This document shows, in pieces, positions 39,212-49,109 of a stretch of 64,000 bases of DNA (its first letter is position 1; each line of letters begins with the position of its first letter). This DNA comes from Pseudopyrenochaeta lycopersici (taxonomy: Eukaryota; Ascomycota; Dothideomycetes; Pleosporales; Pseudopyrenochaetaceae), in contig NHZP01000063.1 of assembly GCA_003313425.1 (NCBI GenBank), forward strand, positions 124,001-188,000, given 5' to 3'. A program made the translations under genes and the position numbers. The notes below the pieces were generated by a model, which did no database searches, had not been told where the DNA came from, and was given only the letters and a program-made list of their open reading frames with translations.

Positions 39212-42200
39212 CAGAGATGTCAACAATCAAGCCGATCAAGCCCTCGTTGTCGGCTTGGCTTGAGGCTTGATTTGGAATCGTTAGGCTTGACTTGTTTGAC
39301 TTGATTGCCTAGATGAAGCTGGCTTGGCTTGAAGCTTGATCGATGGCTTGATTGTTTATTGTTGTAGAGATCGCTCGGCTATACTAATTACTCGGCCTCC
39401 TGACCCCAATAGCACAACTTGTATATAGCGTCTATCTCAGTGTCAGTTATTCTTGCTGTAGCAACGCTGCTGCCTTGATCAAAGCCAGCCTTATACCACC
39501 GCCTGATACACTGAATAGCAGCTAGTAACTGGGGTGAGATCTTCCGCCTTCGGGGCTCAAGCAGGTCGCCAAGCTCGCTGAACATACGCTCACACTCGCA
39601 GCTCGACGCTGGGATAGAGATGACGTCGATAGCCATCTTAGAGAGATTAGGGTAGCGATCGCGCAAACTTACCCAGTACTTAATTGGGAAGTTTGCGGCA
39701 TCACTACCCTTCTCAACCCTTGGCTCGCACCTCTTCCACCTATCAAACTCATCCATCTCGCTGTCCTCAGCAGCCGCGCTAGCCTCAGGATCGATGAGGG
39801 CTTCGATAGCCTCGTCGATATCGTTGGTAACAACCTTTGGCCGCCTCACTAGGCGTGGTGAGCGGTTGTATTCAGCCCAAAGCGCGCGGAACGCGCAGTT
39901 GTTAGCGTCCAGCCACTCAGGCTTGTCAGCCCAGGCAACGTCGCAGTAAGTTTTATAGCGCGGATGGAGTATCGTTGCCGCGTAGTACGCTGGTGAGAGG
40001 TCGAGTTTATTGTAGTAATCGCTAGCCTTCGCCCAGGCAGCGCGAAGGTTGATCGCGAGATGGTCCTCAGGCGCGTCGTCGTGCGCATTATAGTCGACTG
40101 CCTCATACACCTTGACGCGCTGCTCGTAGTAAGTAAGTATAAACTCAAAGACTGGGATAACCTCAGCAATAGCGCCATAACGGCCACTTTTGCCGCGACC
40201 TTCGAGGCGCTTTGTTGCCAACTTTAGCGGCTTTAGTACGTCTATGTACTCAGTAACTACCGCCCAATCAGCGGCTGTTAGCCTGTCCGATCGCATCCAG
40301 GGCGCTGCCTCCGGCAGCTTGTTGCCGCGACTTATCGCGTACGTGTCCTCATCTCGCACGCGGCGTATATGGTGGTTAGCGTAGGCGTTAACTGCTGGCT
40401 GCAGTTCCACGGCGCGCTCAAAGGCAGAGTAGTACGAGTTCCAGCGCGTGACAACTGGCTTGATCGGCTCAAGTATCCTGTGTTGATCTGTGGGCAGCTC
40501 AGCGTTAGCGAGGCGCTGAAAGTTTTCAAAAAGCTCATGTTGTTGCGGCGTTTTGATGTAGTTAATGACGCTAAGAAGCACGCCTAGAGGCCCATCCTCG
40601 CGCCATTTGCGCATTAACTCGCTCTCAGCAGCAAGCTCACCGCTATCGTTGTCGTACGCGTCGTCGTTGTTACCCCAGAGTAGCGTCTGACCGATGAGGT
40701 TGAGGTTGTGAGGGCCGCAACGGAGGCGGCGATGGGGAGCGATGAAGCCCATCTGCTGCGCGAGCTTGAGGACGGCAGCGTCGTTGTTAGTAGCGTTGTC
40801 AAGCATAAAGTAGCCAACTGTACGCAGATTTATGCCGAACTGCTGCAGCGTTTTGCTAACCACTTCAGCAATCTTCTCGCCAGTGTGAGCGCCCGTCAGC
40901 TGCGGCAGCGCGATAGGTACGTCTACAAGGTCACCAACGCTGTTAACGTAGTGAGCAACAACGCCTAAGAAGCCACGCTTGCCGCCTTTAGTCGTCCAGC
41001 TGTCAAAGCTGATGTGGACCTTGCTTATTGATCGCGACAGCTCAACGACAACCTGCGGTTGCATAAAGTCGAAACGGCGCATCACAAAGCGGGAAACACT
41101 CGCATGGGAGGTCCACAATGCCGCTACTGCCTCTGGATTTGCAGCTTCAAGCAGCCGTCGAAACGCGGGCGACTCAAACTCAGAAATTGGATGGTTGTTC
41201 TCGACGAGCCATGCGACAGCAGCATGTCGAAAATCCTGAATGCTAAAGCCGGCAAGCTCGTTGGCAACGTCTTGGGATACCTTGACTTTGCCGGCCTTGA
41301 AGACAGCGCGCAGCCCGCTCTTACCTGCCTTCGTCGCAGCGTGCGCTTTGCCAGGAGCTGCGTAACGATGGCCGCGTTTATTCTGCTCTAAATGGCGCGC
41401 TGAGGTTGACGTCGATAGCGTTGTTTCGTATATGCCGCCGCCACCAGCGTCGATAATCTTGTGCTCATGACAATAGCGACAGACAAAGAAGGTGCGGTCT
41501 GGGTCCTTAATGAGCGCAACACGAAAGCCGTAGAGGTATACCCAGCTCTTTTTCTGCCTCTGCGTAGCCAACGGCTTGCAGTATTGAGGCAAACGCGACC
41601 AATTAATCCCCTCAAAGTCGTCTGCAAAGCGCTCATCAAAGACCTTACTACTATTATTATTATCTTCTGACGTAGCTACTGTTGCAGCCTTGCTGCCCTC
41701 AATAGACGCGACGATCGCGACGTTAGGCTGAGACTCGGGCAACTGCGACTCAAAGGTGGGTGGCTCAGTGACCTGAGACGCGGCAATCGTCAGTGCTTTG
41801 CGCGGCGATAGACGCTGAGATAGTTGCTGGGTCGTATTGACATCGACAGGCTGGGACTCGATGCTATAAGCAGCGACCCTTGGGCGCTTGTTCGGGACAG
41901 CAGCGCTGTTACGGGGACGTTTAGGGGCTTTGTTAAGCGGCATAGCAACAATAGGGGCGCAAAAAAACACCAAGTAATCGTCTATATAGGCAAAGGCGAC
42001 ATTATAGGTAGATGACGCGTAAGATGGACGCGTAAAGTAGCTTCAGGTAGGTAGCTGAGATGCTTACTAAGCCAACTACAACACCACGAAAGTATCGCGA
42101 GATCGCTCGTACAGCAAACGCAATAGCCTCATTAAAATCGAAGCTAAAACATGTTGCCAAACACTCCCGCAACACTAAAACATCAAGCCAATCAAGCCGA

Positions 42201-42356
42201 CCAATCAAGCTGACCAATCAAGCTGACCAATCAAGCTTCGTATCAAGGCTTGATTTGATTGCAAAAATACTAGGACGAGGCTTGGATTGATCGAATTGAC
42301 GATCGTCAAGCCAATCAATCAAGTGCTTGATTGTAGCTTGATTGTTGACATCTCTG
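39212..42356 (-). mobile_element. hAT transposon 2, full length
   Basis: Termini share about 21 bases beginning CAGAGATGTCAACAATCAAGC. Many CAATCAAGC-type subterminal repeats lie in both flanks, as hAT transposases need. The transposase is uninterrupted. The flanking 8-mers gttaggag and cgaacttg do not match. Confidence 0.92.
39388..41943 (-). CDS. hAT-family transposase, intact
   Basis: The 851-residue product starts MPLNKAPKRPRN with nuclear-localisation-like basic clusters (KRPR). A BED-type finger follows (FFVCRYCHEHK, then ARHLEQNKRGH). Catalytic parts are ISFDSWTTKGGKRG, GYFMLDNATNND, RRLRCGPHNLNLIG, TRWNSYYSAF and the dimerisation block with SSCECERMFSELGDLL. No lesion is seen, so it is the best autonomous candidate in the window with hAT 1. 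It is related to hAT 3 and to the fragment at 55.9-56.5 kb, but not close to hAT 1. Confidence 0.95.
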   Translation of the reverse strand: MPLNKAPKRPRNSAAVPNKRPRVAAYSIESQPVDVNTTQQLSQRLSPRKALTIAASQVTEPPTFESQLPESQPNVAIVASIEGSKAATVATSEDNNNSSKVFDERFADDFEGINWSRLPQYCKPLATQRQKKSWVYLYGFRVALIKDPDRTFFVCRYCHEHKIIDAGGGGIYETTLSTSTSARHLEQNKRGHRYAAPGKAHAATKAGKSGLRAVFKAGKVKVSQDVANELAGFSIQDFRHAAVAWLVENNHPISEFESPAFRRLLEAANPEAVAALWTSHASVSRFVMRRFDFMQPQVVVELSRSISKVHISFDSWTTKGGKRGFLGVVAHYVNSVGDLVDVPIALPQLTGAHTGEKIAEVVSKTLQQFGINLRTVGYFMLDNATNNDAAVLKLAQQMGFIAPHRRLRCGPHNLNLIGQTLLWGNNDDAYDNDSGELAAESELMRKWREDGPLGVLLSVINYIKTPQQHELFENFQRLANAELPTDQHRILEPIKPVVTRWNSYYSAFERAVELQPAVNAYANHHIRRVRDEDTYAISRGNKLPEAAPWMRSDRLTAADWAVVTEYIDVLKPLKLATKRLEGRGKSGRYGAIAEVIPVFEFILTYYEQRVKVYEAVDYNAHDDAPEDHLAINLRAAWAKASDYYNKLDLSPAYYAATILHPRYKTYCDVAWADKPEWLDANNCAFRALWAEYNRSPRLVRRPKVVTNDIDEAIEALIDPEASAAAEDSEMDEFDRWKRCEPRVEKGSDAANFPIKYWVSLRDRYPNLSKMAIDVISIPASSCECERMFSELGDLLEPRRRKISPQLLAAIQCIRRWYKAGFDQGSSVATARITDTEIDAIYKLCYWGQEAE

Positions 42357-42806
42357 CGAACTTGAGCTCTATTATCAACTTCAAAAATCTCCAGAAGTCT
42401 AACATCAACAAGATGGGTGAGATCCGCACTGATAGATGTATGGAGGTAGTTCGCCCGCAAAGGATCTCTGAACATTCCGCACGCAAAATTCAGCACGAAA
42501 GAGGAAGCATTCTTGTGCTTCCTGTAACGATGCATGCCCTAAAGAACTACATCGATGTAGGAAGTGCGATCAGGCTTTTTGTGAAATGTGTTGGGCAGAG
42601 ATGTAGGTAAGGCTAAAAATACTTTCGGTTTGATGGATATTAAAACAATAGCCTCGGCTGATGTCACATCCTCTGTGATACATCGAAAACCCTGGAGCTG
42701 CAGTGACTTGAAGCAATTACCAGAGACCCTTGACAACAATTTGGCCGCCGTCACACTTCAGGATAACCTCCTCGCCGAAGGTGTAGTAGCCGTGATTATC
42801 TGGCTT

Positions 42807-43300
42807 TTAGTGATCGTCCTTCTTCTCCCACTTGTCCTTCTCCCTGTCTTTGCGATCTTTCTCCTCCTTCTCCCACTTGTTCTTCTCGTCTTTGTCATGC
42901 TTGTCTTTCTCCTTGCCTTTGCGATCCTTCTCCTCCTTCTCCCACTTGTCTTTCTCTTTATCTTTACGTTCTTTGTCCTCCTTGTCTTTGCGATCTTTGT
43001 CCTCCTTGTCTTTGCGATCTTTGTCCTCCTTCTCCCACTTGTCGTTATCATCATGCTCTGTGGTGAAGATAAGCTCATGTTTTCACAACACCAATGGCAA
43101 TACACCGTCTAATGGGAGAACTTACTCGGGATTTTATCTTCGTCGGGACGCTTGCAGACCTTGTGGGGCTCATACTGGTCGCGCAGCTCGCAGCACTTTT
43201 TGTAGTCGTCCCATGCCTTCACATCGTCGCGAGCCATGAGGGGCTTCGCAGCCACCGTGGCCGCGAGGATGGCTACGAGGGCCGCCTGAGAGAAACGCAT
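42807..43300 (-). CDS. Small secreted protein with Lys/Glu/Asp repeats
   Basis: Exons 43300-43126 and 43057-42807, with a 68 bp intron, give 141 residues. A signal peptide (hydrophobic core AALVAILAATVAA) is followed by a short domain with three Cys (KKCCELRDQYEPHKVC). The second half is almost wholly charged: repeats of WEKEEKDRKDKED type, with KW-E units recurring every 20-30 residues, ending KKDDH. The tail would be an extended helix or disordered. I know no named family. Size, secretion and location beside transposons are what one sees for candidate effectors, but that is inference; a cell-wall or conidial role is equally possible. Confidence 0.8.
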
Positions 43301-44159
43301 GTTGGCGGTTAGTTGGGGGTGATAAGCGATAGAACGGTAAAGTGAATGGACAGTAGGGTGATTGAAAGATGAAGAGCGATCGGCTGCGGTGACCGATTGT
43401 GAAGTAATTGAGGCGAGTCTACTTGAAGGCTGATGTCTGAATATCGTGGTATTCTCCCTCCTCTTTATACACACATCATGCTCCCCGCCCTAAAGCGTTC
43501 AACCCAGCTCTTTCTAGATAGACATCTGCTTAGTTACGTCTGAAAGTATCAATTTCCCCTCGTTGTAGGGGCCCTAAGGTCTGGGAGAAGGCCTCGAAGC
43601 ACTATGATAGGGCCCTAATCGTCGCCCAAAGATGCTAAGCCATCCTTGGTGAGCTAAAGATGACTGCGCTAGACGTCATGATTCTCGAGGGGGCTCCACA
43701 AAAAGTGTTGAATGTTGAGGTTGGCGCCCTGATCGTCTGCATGATTGCCCAGAGATTCTTTAAGACACGGAGTCTACTTGGTACGCTGGAACATGCCGTC
43801 CGAAGATCTGGCAACGGAACCCCTCGTTGCCGTTGTCTGGAGAAGCTTCAGCGATGGACGTGGCTTCTTGGCGACTGTTGCCGTTGGTGAAGTAGCTCAA
43901 GCGGTCATCCCAATCGGAAGTTGTGGATGGACACGGTCGAGCATGACTTCCAAGAAGACCGTCCCAAAGGCCAAAGAAACGCTGGTGTTGATAGGCCGCG
44001 AGGGAGGTGGTGGAATTTTGCGGGGTCGTGTGAGGTCGAAGCAAGACGGTTCCCCAGGCGCGGTGCAGACGGGATGCGGGGAAGCGCCTTGGTGGTGGCC
44101 CAGACTTGACACATACAAGGTGGGAGCCTGAACGGACTGGGCGTGGGTTAGGGAGCTCG
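43301..44159. other. Interval with no supported gene
   Basis: Several overlapping open frames at 43.66-44.13 kb on both strands reflect locally high GC. None has recognisable content. Confidence 0.45.
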
Positions 44160-44330
44160 AGCCATTGTGTCAGATACAAGGAGAAGCTTAGATGTACTGC
44201 ATAGGAAAGAACTATCAATAGTAGCAACGATAACTACTACTATCTGCGGAACCTCCGGAAGCAGAGAAGATATAGAAAAAAGCGGGGGACAGAACACGAA
44301 CAAAGACAATAATCATCATTTTTGGACACC
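44160..44330. repeat. Dispersed repeat, copy 1
   Basis: The segment with cggaacctccggaagcagag and neighbouring atacaagga and acagaacac words recurs at 62590-62740 in the same order with divergence. It may be the LTR or terminal part of an unrecognised element. Confidence 0.65.
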
Positions 44331-44600
44331 TGATCCATCATCTCAATCATCAATTTCTTCAAGCGCATTTCAGCATTCCATCTAACACATTGAAGCGCAT
44401 AGAAGATTACTTACACCAATAGAAAATTGTATACATTTTGAGAACGCTTGATGACCGCCCGGCTAGTGAGATTTGTCCCCAAGGTTTTGTTGGTATATAA
44501 ACCGCCATACACTATGACCAGGCACGGATTCGTGTTTTTGGTCTAGTGGTAAATTTACAACTGGTTTTGAGAATTGTCCCTAAAATGAGATTTGTCCCTA

Positions 44601-46462
44601 ACGTACTCCACAAGCGAGTTAATCACACAAGCAAATTGGTCAGGCATTTCTTGGCACCACGAACAACGCCACCATCTTCTTGCATTATGACACTGTCATC
44701 TAATTTTGTATAATAATTACCTTGCGCAAGGGCTCTTACGTGTTGGGCAAGTCCTTATATTATGCCCAGTTGATATACACCCCCTACAGCGGCGCAGAGC
44801 TCGACTTGAATCTTTTGATGTCGCATCGCCACCCTCACTTTGTGTAGCCTCTGGAGGTGCTATAGACTCCTGTGATAGCTCAACTGCCTCCTTGATTGTA
44901 CGATTCTCTCTTTGGGTAATATACTTGACTTTAATATTGTGCTTTTTAACCACTTTAGCGTTCAGAGCCTTTGAATGCTCGAGTCCCTCGGTTATGATTG
45001 CCGACGCTTGTAAAGCCAATTTAGCACTCTTCGCTATCTTTCTCATTGCCACCATCGTAGGTGACGTGGACCGTCGCTCAAGCACATGTTGTCGGCGTCT
45101 TATAGCTCTCTGCTGCTTCTCAATCTGGCGCACCGTTTTGGGTGTATTGGTAACCGAATTTGTTGAGGACGAGCAAGGCTCAGAGGGTGGTCGTGGGTTG
45201 ATCACACCCAATCCGTCAAGCACCTCATCGGGATTGAATGGAAAAACACCGGTAGCTTTAAAAGCATTTTCAATATTGCTGTTACTCAACGCTTGAGGAC
45301 GAGCAGCAGCGTAGATGCGAAGGAAGTCGTCCACATCAACGTGGTTCTGGCCATCACGAGCCAACATCTCTACCCCTCGACGGTAGCGCTTCTTAACTGA
45401 ACTGAAGCAGGCAACACCTAATGGTTGCAGAATATGCGAGGAATGTGAGGGTAGCCATAACGGGATAATGTTGTTTTCCCTTGCGTACGTCTCAAATGGC
45501 TCTGAGCAGTGGCTGCTGTGTCCATCCATAATGAGGAGTCGATTGACGCCTTTGGTGTGTTGCTTTGTACATGGGTCAAACACCTCTGTAAGCCATATAT
45601 AACCTAATCTGTCATTAAACCATCCGGTTTCGCTATGGGCGATTACCCAGTCACCTGGAAGGCCTGCGTCCTTATCAAACCAGACGTTCTGGAACACCTT
45701 CCCTTTAGCGATAACCATGGCTGGTATACGGCGTTTGGCGACATTTATGCATTCAATTACCGCCATCCAGTCACGATCACCAGGCTGTATATGGTATTTA
45801 GGGCCATCTCTTGCCGTCACAACTTTGGCTGTACCAATGTCACCTCTTAGAAAGCCTATCTCGTCCATGTTGTAGATATCATCGTCTTATATGCCATACT
45901 TGTTCGCCACATTCTTGAGAAGCTGAAAATGCTCCTTGATCACCTCAGGGTCCTCTCGTTCTGCTCTTTGGTAGTCGTATTTCTTGCTCTGCGCAATTTG
46001 CACTTCAGGGTTGCGTCCAACGTAGTTGTTGACCCAATTGACACCAACTGGTGGGTTACCCCGCAGTCGACGTAGCAAGTTTGCGGTATCTTCAACCATA
46101 CGCTTGCGAGGGGGGTATCCGCGGGTGGCAAGGTCCAATACCCACTCAGTCAATGTCTGTTCTTCATCATCGTCAAGGTTTCTGTTGTTTGCAACGGTTT
46201 CGTGCGTGCAGGGTGGCCTTGGAGGCGACGTCTGAGTGTTTCATGGTTTACGCGATATATACTCGCTGCTCTCCTAGTACTTGAGATTTCGTTCCTTTGT
46301 AACGCTTTTATTGCACAGTCGATTCTTCCATTTCGCGTATTGTCCTGAATCTTTGAATTTACGGGCATGGTGGTGATGAGGTAGATGGATGAAATGTTTT
46401 AGCGGGTGTCTTGGCACACTTGACTAATTCGCTTGTGTGACTAACTCGCTTGTGAAGTACGT
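44601..46462 (-). mobile_element. Pogo/Fot1 transposon D
   Basis: Terminal inverted repeats of about 35 bases start ACGTACTYCACAAGCGAG, with TA on both sides (44599-44600 and 46463-46464). The family differs from A and from B/C. An orphan terminus of this family is at 16378-16404. Confidence 0.92.
44717..46368 (-). pseudogene. Fot1/pogo transposase D, frameshift, stop, lost catalytic Asp
   Basis: The N-terminal frame (MPVNSKIQDNTRNGR at 46368) carries a helix-turn-helix with IYRVNHETLRRRLQG. It shifts near 46150 to LTEWVLDLATRGYPP and stops at 45887 just before the DDE domain. The DDE domain runs in one frame to 44717: YNMDEIGFLRG, LLIMDGHSSH, and LQPLGVACF where relatives have LQPLDV, so the third catalytic Asp is Gly. 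It ends in a coiled coil and a C-x2-C-x4-H-x4-C knuckle. The protein would be inactive even without the breaks. Confidence 0.9.
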
Positions 46463-46992
46463 TAATAGTCATTCGACCGAACACTCTCCTTCTTTCGCTT
46501 CGCTACAACCATGTTTCGCAAGTCTGGCACAGCCTTGCCCTCCTATGAAGCTCGGATGTGGAAGAGCATCCCGCTGAAACCACGCTTGCTCTCCTCTCAT
46601 CTAAATCCTATCGAAGAGGCAGACGAAGAAACCTACACTTGCAGCGTCAGAGCGCTGGCTACAGATACATCGTAGGTGGACTCGAAGCTGCACGTCACAA
46701 TTACCATTCGTAACACGGACTAGAAACATAGGGCAGCATCTCAGTCATGTCGCCCTGGCTTCCGCTCGTCTGGCCCGGGTAACGACAAGTGCGGCAGTCA
46801 GTCCAGAAGAATTGGCTACGGTTCGGTCGACTATCGAAAGCTCGATATCGATTCGCGTTTCTCACCAGGCGGTGGAAAAGAAGAGAGAAATAGACTGGGT
46901 TGAGCTTCAATGCCGATAATTGCACCTCTCTCATGGCCCTTCTATACTTGACATAGATAAAATATGCGTCGAAATGATGTGGACGAAGAAGA
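46463..46992. other. Interval with one small open frame
   Basis: A plus-strand frame of about 57 codons starts at 46511 (MFRKSGTALPSYEARMW) and ends near 46676. It has no recognisable domain, and I do not call it a gene. Confidence 0.35.
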
Positions 46993-47318
46993 GACCCTGG
47001 TGTCTCCATTGTATTGTCTTCTCTCATGCTCTGATATGATTAATGTGGCTGCTTCGACATGCACACCAGAAAAGTGATAAGTTTGATCAGATAAGCTGCA
47101 AGAAAATGATCTTAAATAATTTGGTTGACAGGGTGTAGATCTGTGTAAGATTGTGAAACAACAGGGAAGGGGTATGTAAGAGAGAACTTAGACTGCAACC
47201 TCCCTCAGAACCTGCGATCTGCTGCTCTCCAGTATCAGCAAACCCGCTACTGGACTTTCATGTGGAGACTGAAGCTGAGCGCTAGGCAAATGTTCCCGAC
47301 ATGTGCACGTAAGATCTA
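46993..47318. repeat. Dispersed repeat, copy 2 (empty sites)
   Basis: This is the paralogue of 4821-5516 and lacks both the solo LTR and the MITE found there, thereby showing the pre-insertion structure. A few short indels distinguish the copies. Confidence 0.8.
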
Positions 47319-48968
47319 GGTACGAGCTACATGTCAGGCACTCGCCGGATTCAGACTGGCAACTCCAGGGAAGACAAAGAAAAACGAGTGGCTCTTCATG
47401 ATCAGTCTCAGCTTCCTATCTCTGATGGCGTCGCTCGATGCTACGGTTCTGGTCACTGTTCTACCCGTGAGCCACAGTCTCATCATGCAACAATGTCTAC
47501 CACGCGACTGACATATTGTGGACAGGAAAAAGCGCGATCCCCTGGAGGTCTCTCGCTCATTTCTAACATTCACGTTTTTTTCTTTTTTGTCTCTGCGCCT
47601 GCAACTTTTCTACCCCTGCAAGCGCGACTTTCAGCCATACGGTATGAATACAAGAAAATCAGCGTGAATATTCATATAGCCATGTATGGCATCTAAATCG
47701 CTAAATTCTAGCACCACAAACCATAACAAAACCCAATCCATTGCTGTTCCAAGTCTAAGGTCTGACGAACTCATCAACTCAACATCCCCTCAAATGCAAA
47801 ATCAAATATCTCGCTCGTGTAGCCAGTACCGCACTGGCAGGAAGAAAGGGCCGCAGCATTCGACGGATTTCACACCTCTACTCAAAGAGGCAGTTTGTGG
47901 GCTCCTATCGAGACTCATGACACATTATGGAAGGGAGAGGTGGCGACACAGCCGTGTCTGTACATATGTGCTACGTACCACAAAAGGAAATCTCAACATT
48001 TTCGTTCCGAACATGCATCCCAACCCAATAGCCCCACAAGCAATTCCGAATACATATTCCATTTCTTCATTAAACCTTCGCTTAAACAACTCACCAGCCC
48101 TATTGGACAGCAGACGAACATTGATGATGAAAAGCGAATGTTCCGCGGAAAAGGAAACGCTCATTCGTAGCGTAGAGCTTACTAGTCTCTACATATCAAG
48201 GTGAATAGCCGCTACTGACAACTATATGAGGCGTGGCATTGATGTGTCATAGAATCTAGCGACAGTCGAGTGCATAAGCGATGTTCAGCGGGGTATGACC
48301 TAATTTAGAATGGAAACTGCCGCCGAATCGGCTCTCTACTTCGCTTTGGCTTTTCGGCTCCGCTCCCGACAGTGTCGAGTCCTAACACAGCGGTGTTACA
48401 CAGCATACTGCTTGAGTGAACGCGACACAACCGCTGAAGTAAACACATACGAGGCTGATGGGACCACCCACCGTACTGCGGAGGTGGGGGGTTCGCGGAG
48501 AAGTGGAAACTCGGAGCGAGCTAGCAGCTGGAGACCATGGCACCCTAGCCCCAGCCTGGTAAGAACTTCATTCTACACCGCATGCTGATGTTCAACATCA
48601 GTTCGTTACCATAGCAGACGTGACTGCCTGGGGCGGAATGAATGACGTAGGCATGGACGTCGAGAAGAGTGAGACTATTCGATACTATTGGGGCTCAGCA
48701 TAGACGACGAGTCGGAGTAGTTATTTCGGCATATGCAGAGTGTCAAGCTGCTCGAGTTCACAAGGATATTCGAACCAGAGTCGGATGACGACAAGTCCAA
48801 TGGCACCTCCGATGAACTCAAGCTGGCCAGTCGCGCGTTTTATTACCTATTCCTGACGCCCGACGCAAGCGTTTGTTGGCCGATCTGGATCAAACCATGG
48901 AAGATGCCGAAGCGATGCTCATCGTCACGCTCGATTCCAGGGTATTCCGTCTGTACTATATCGCTTAA
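47319..48968. other. Gene-free interval
   Basis: Open frames at 47.3-48.2 and 48.3-49.0 kb have no recognisable content and overlap on both strands. I see no coding gene, RNA gene or repeat end. Confidence 0.45.
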
Positions 48969-49109
48969 TCAGAGTTGCTATCAGTCAATCCAATCAATCT
49001 CGTTGTCATGGATTGATTGATTGTTAGCAAATCGTCTCACGGATTGATTGGATTGATTGATAGGATTTTCAACCAAGGACGGATTGATTAGATTGGATTG
49101 ATTAGTAAG

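Noticed and set aside
42758..43105. Arg/Lys-rich minus-strand frame and hydrophobic plus-strand frames over the same repeats
   Set aside because: They are shadows of the Lys/Glu/Asp repeat of the secreted protein, which has a signal peptide and correct splicing.
44535..44575. tRNA-like word tttttggtctagtggtaaa
   Set aside because: Resembles a D-arm, but no anticodon arm, T-loop or acceptor stem can be formed around it.
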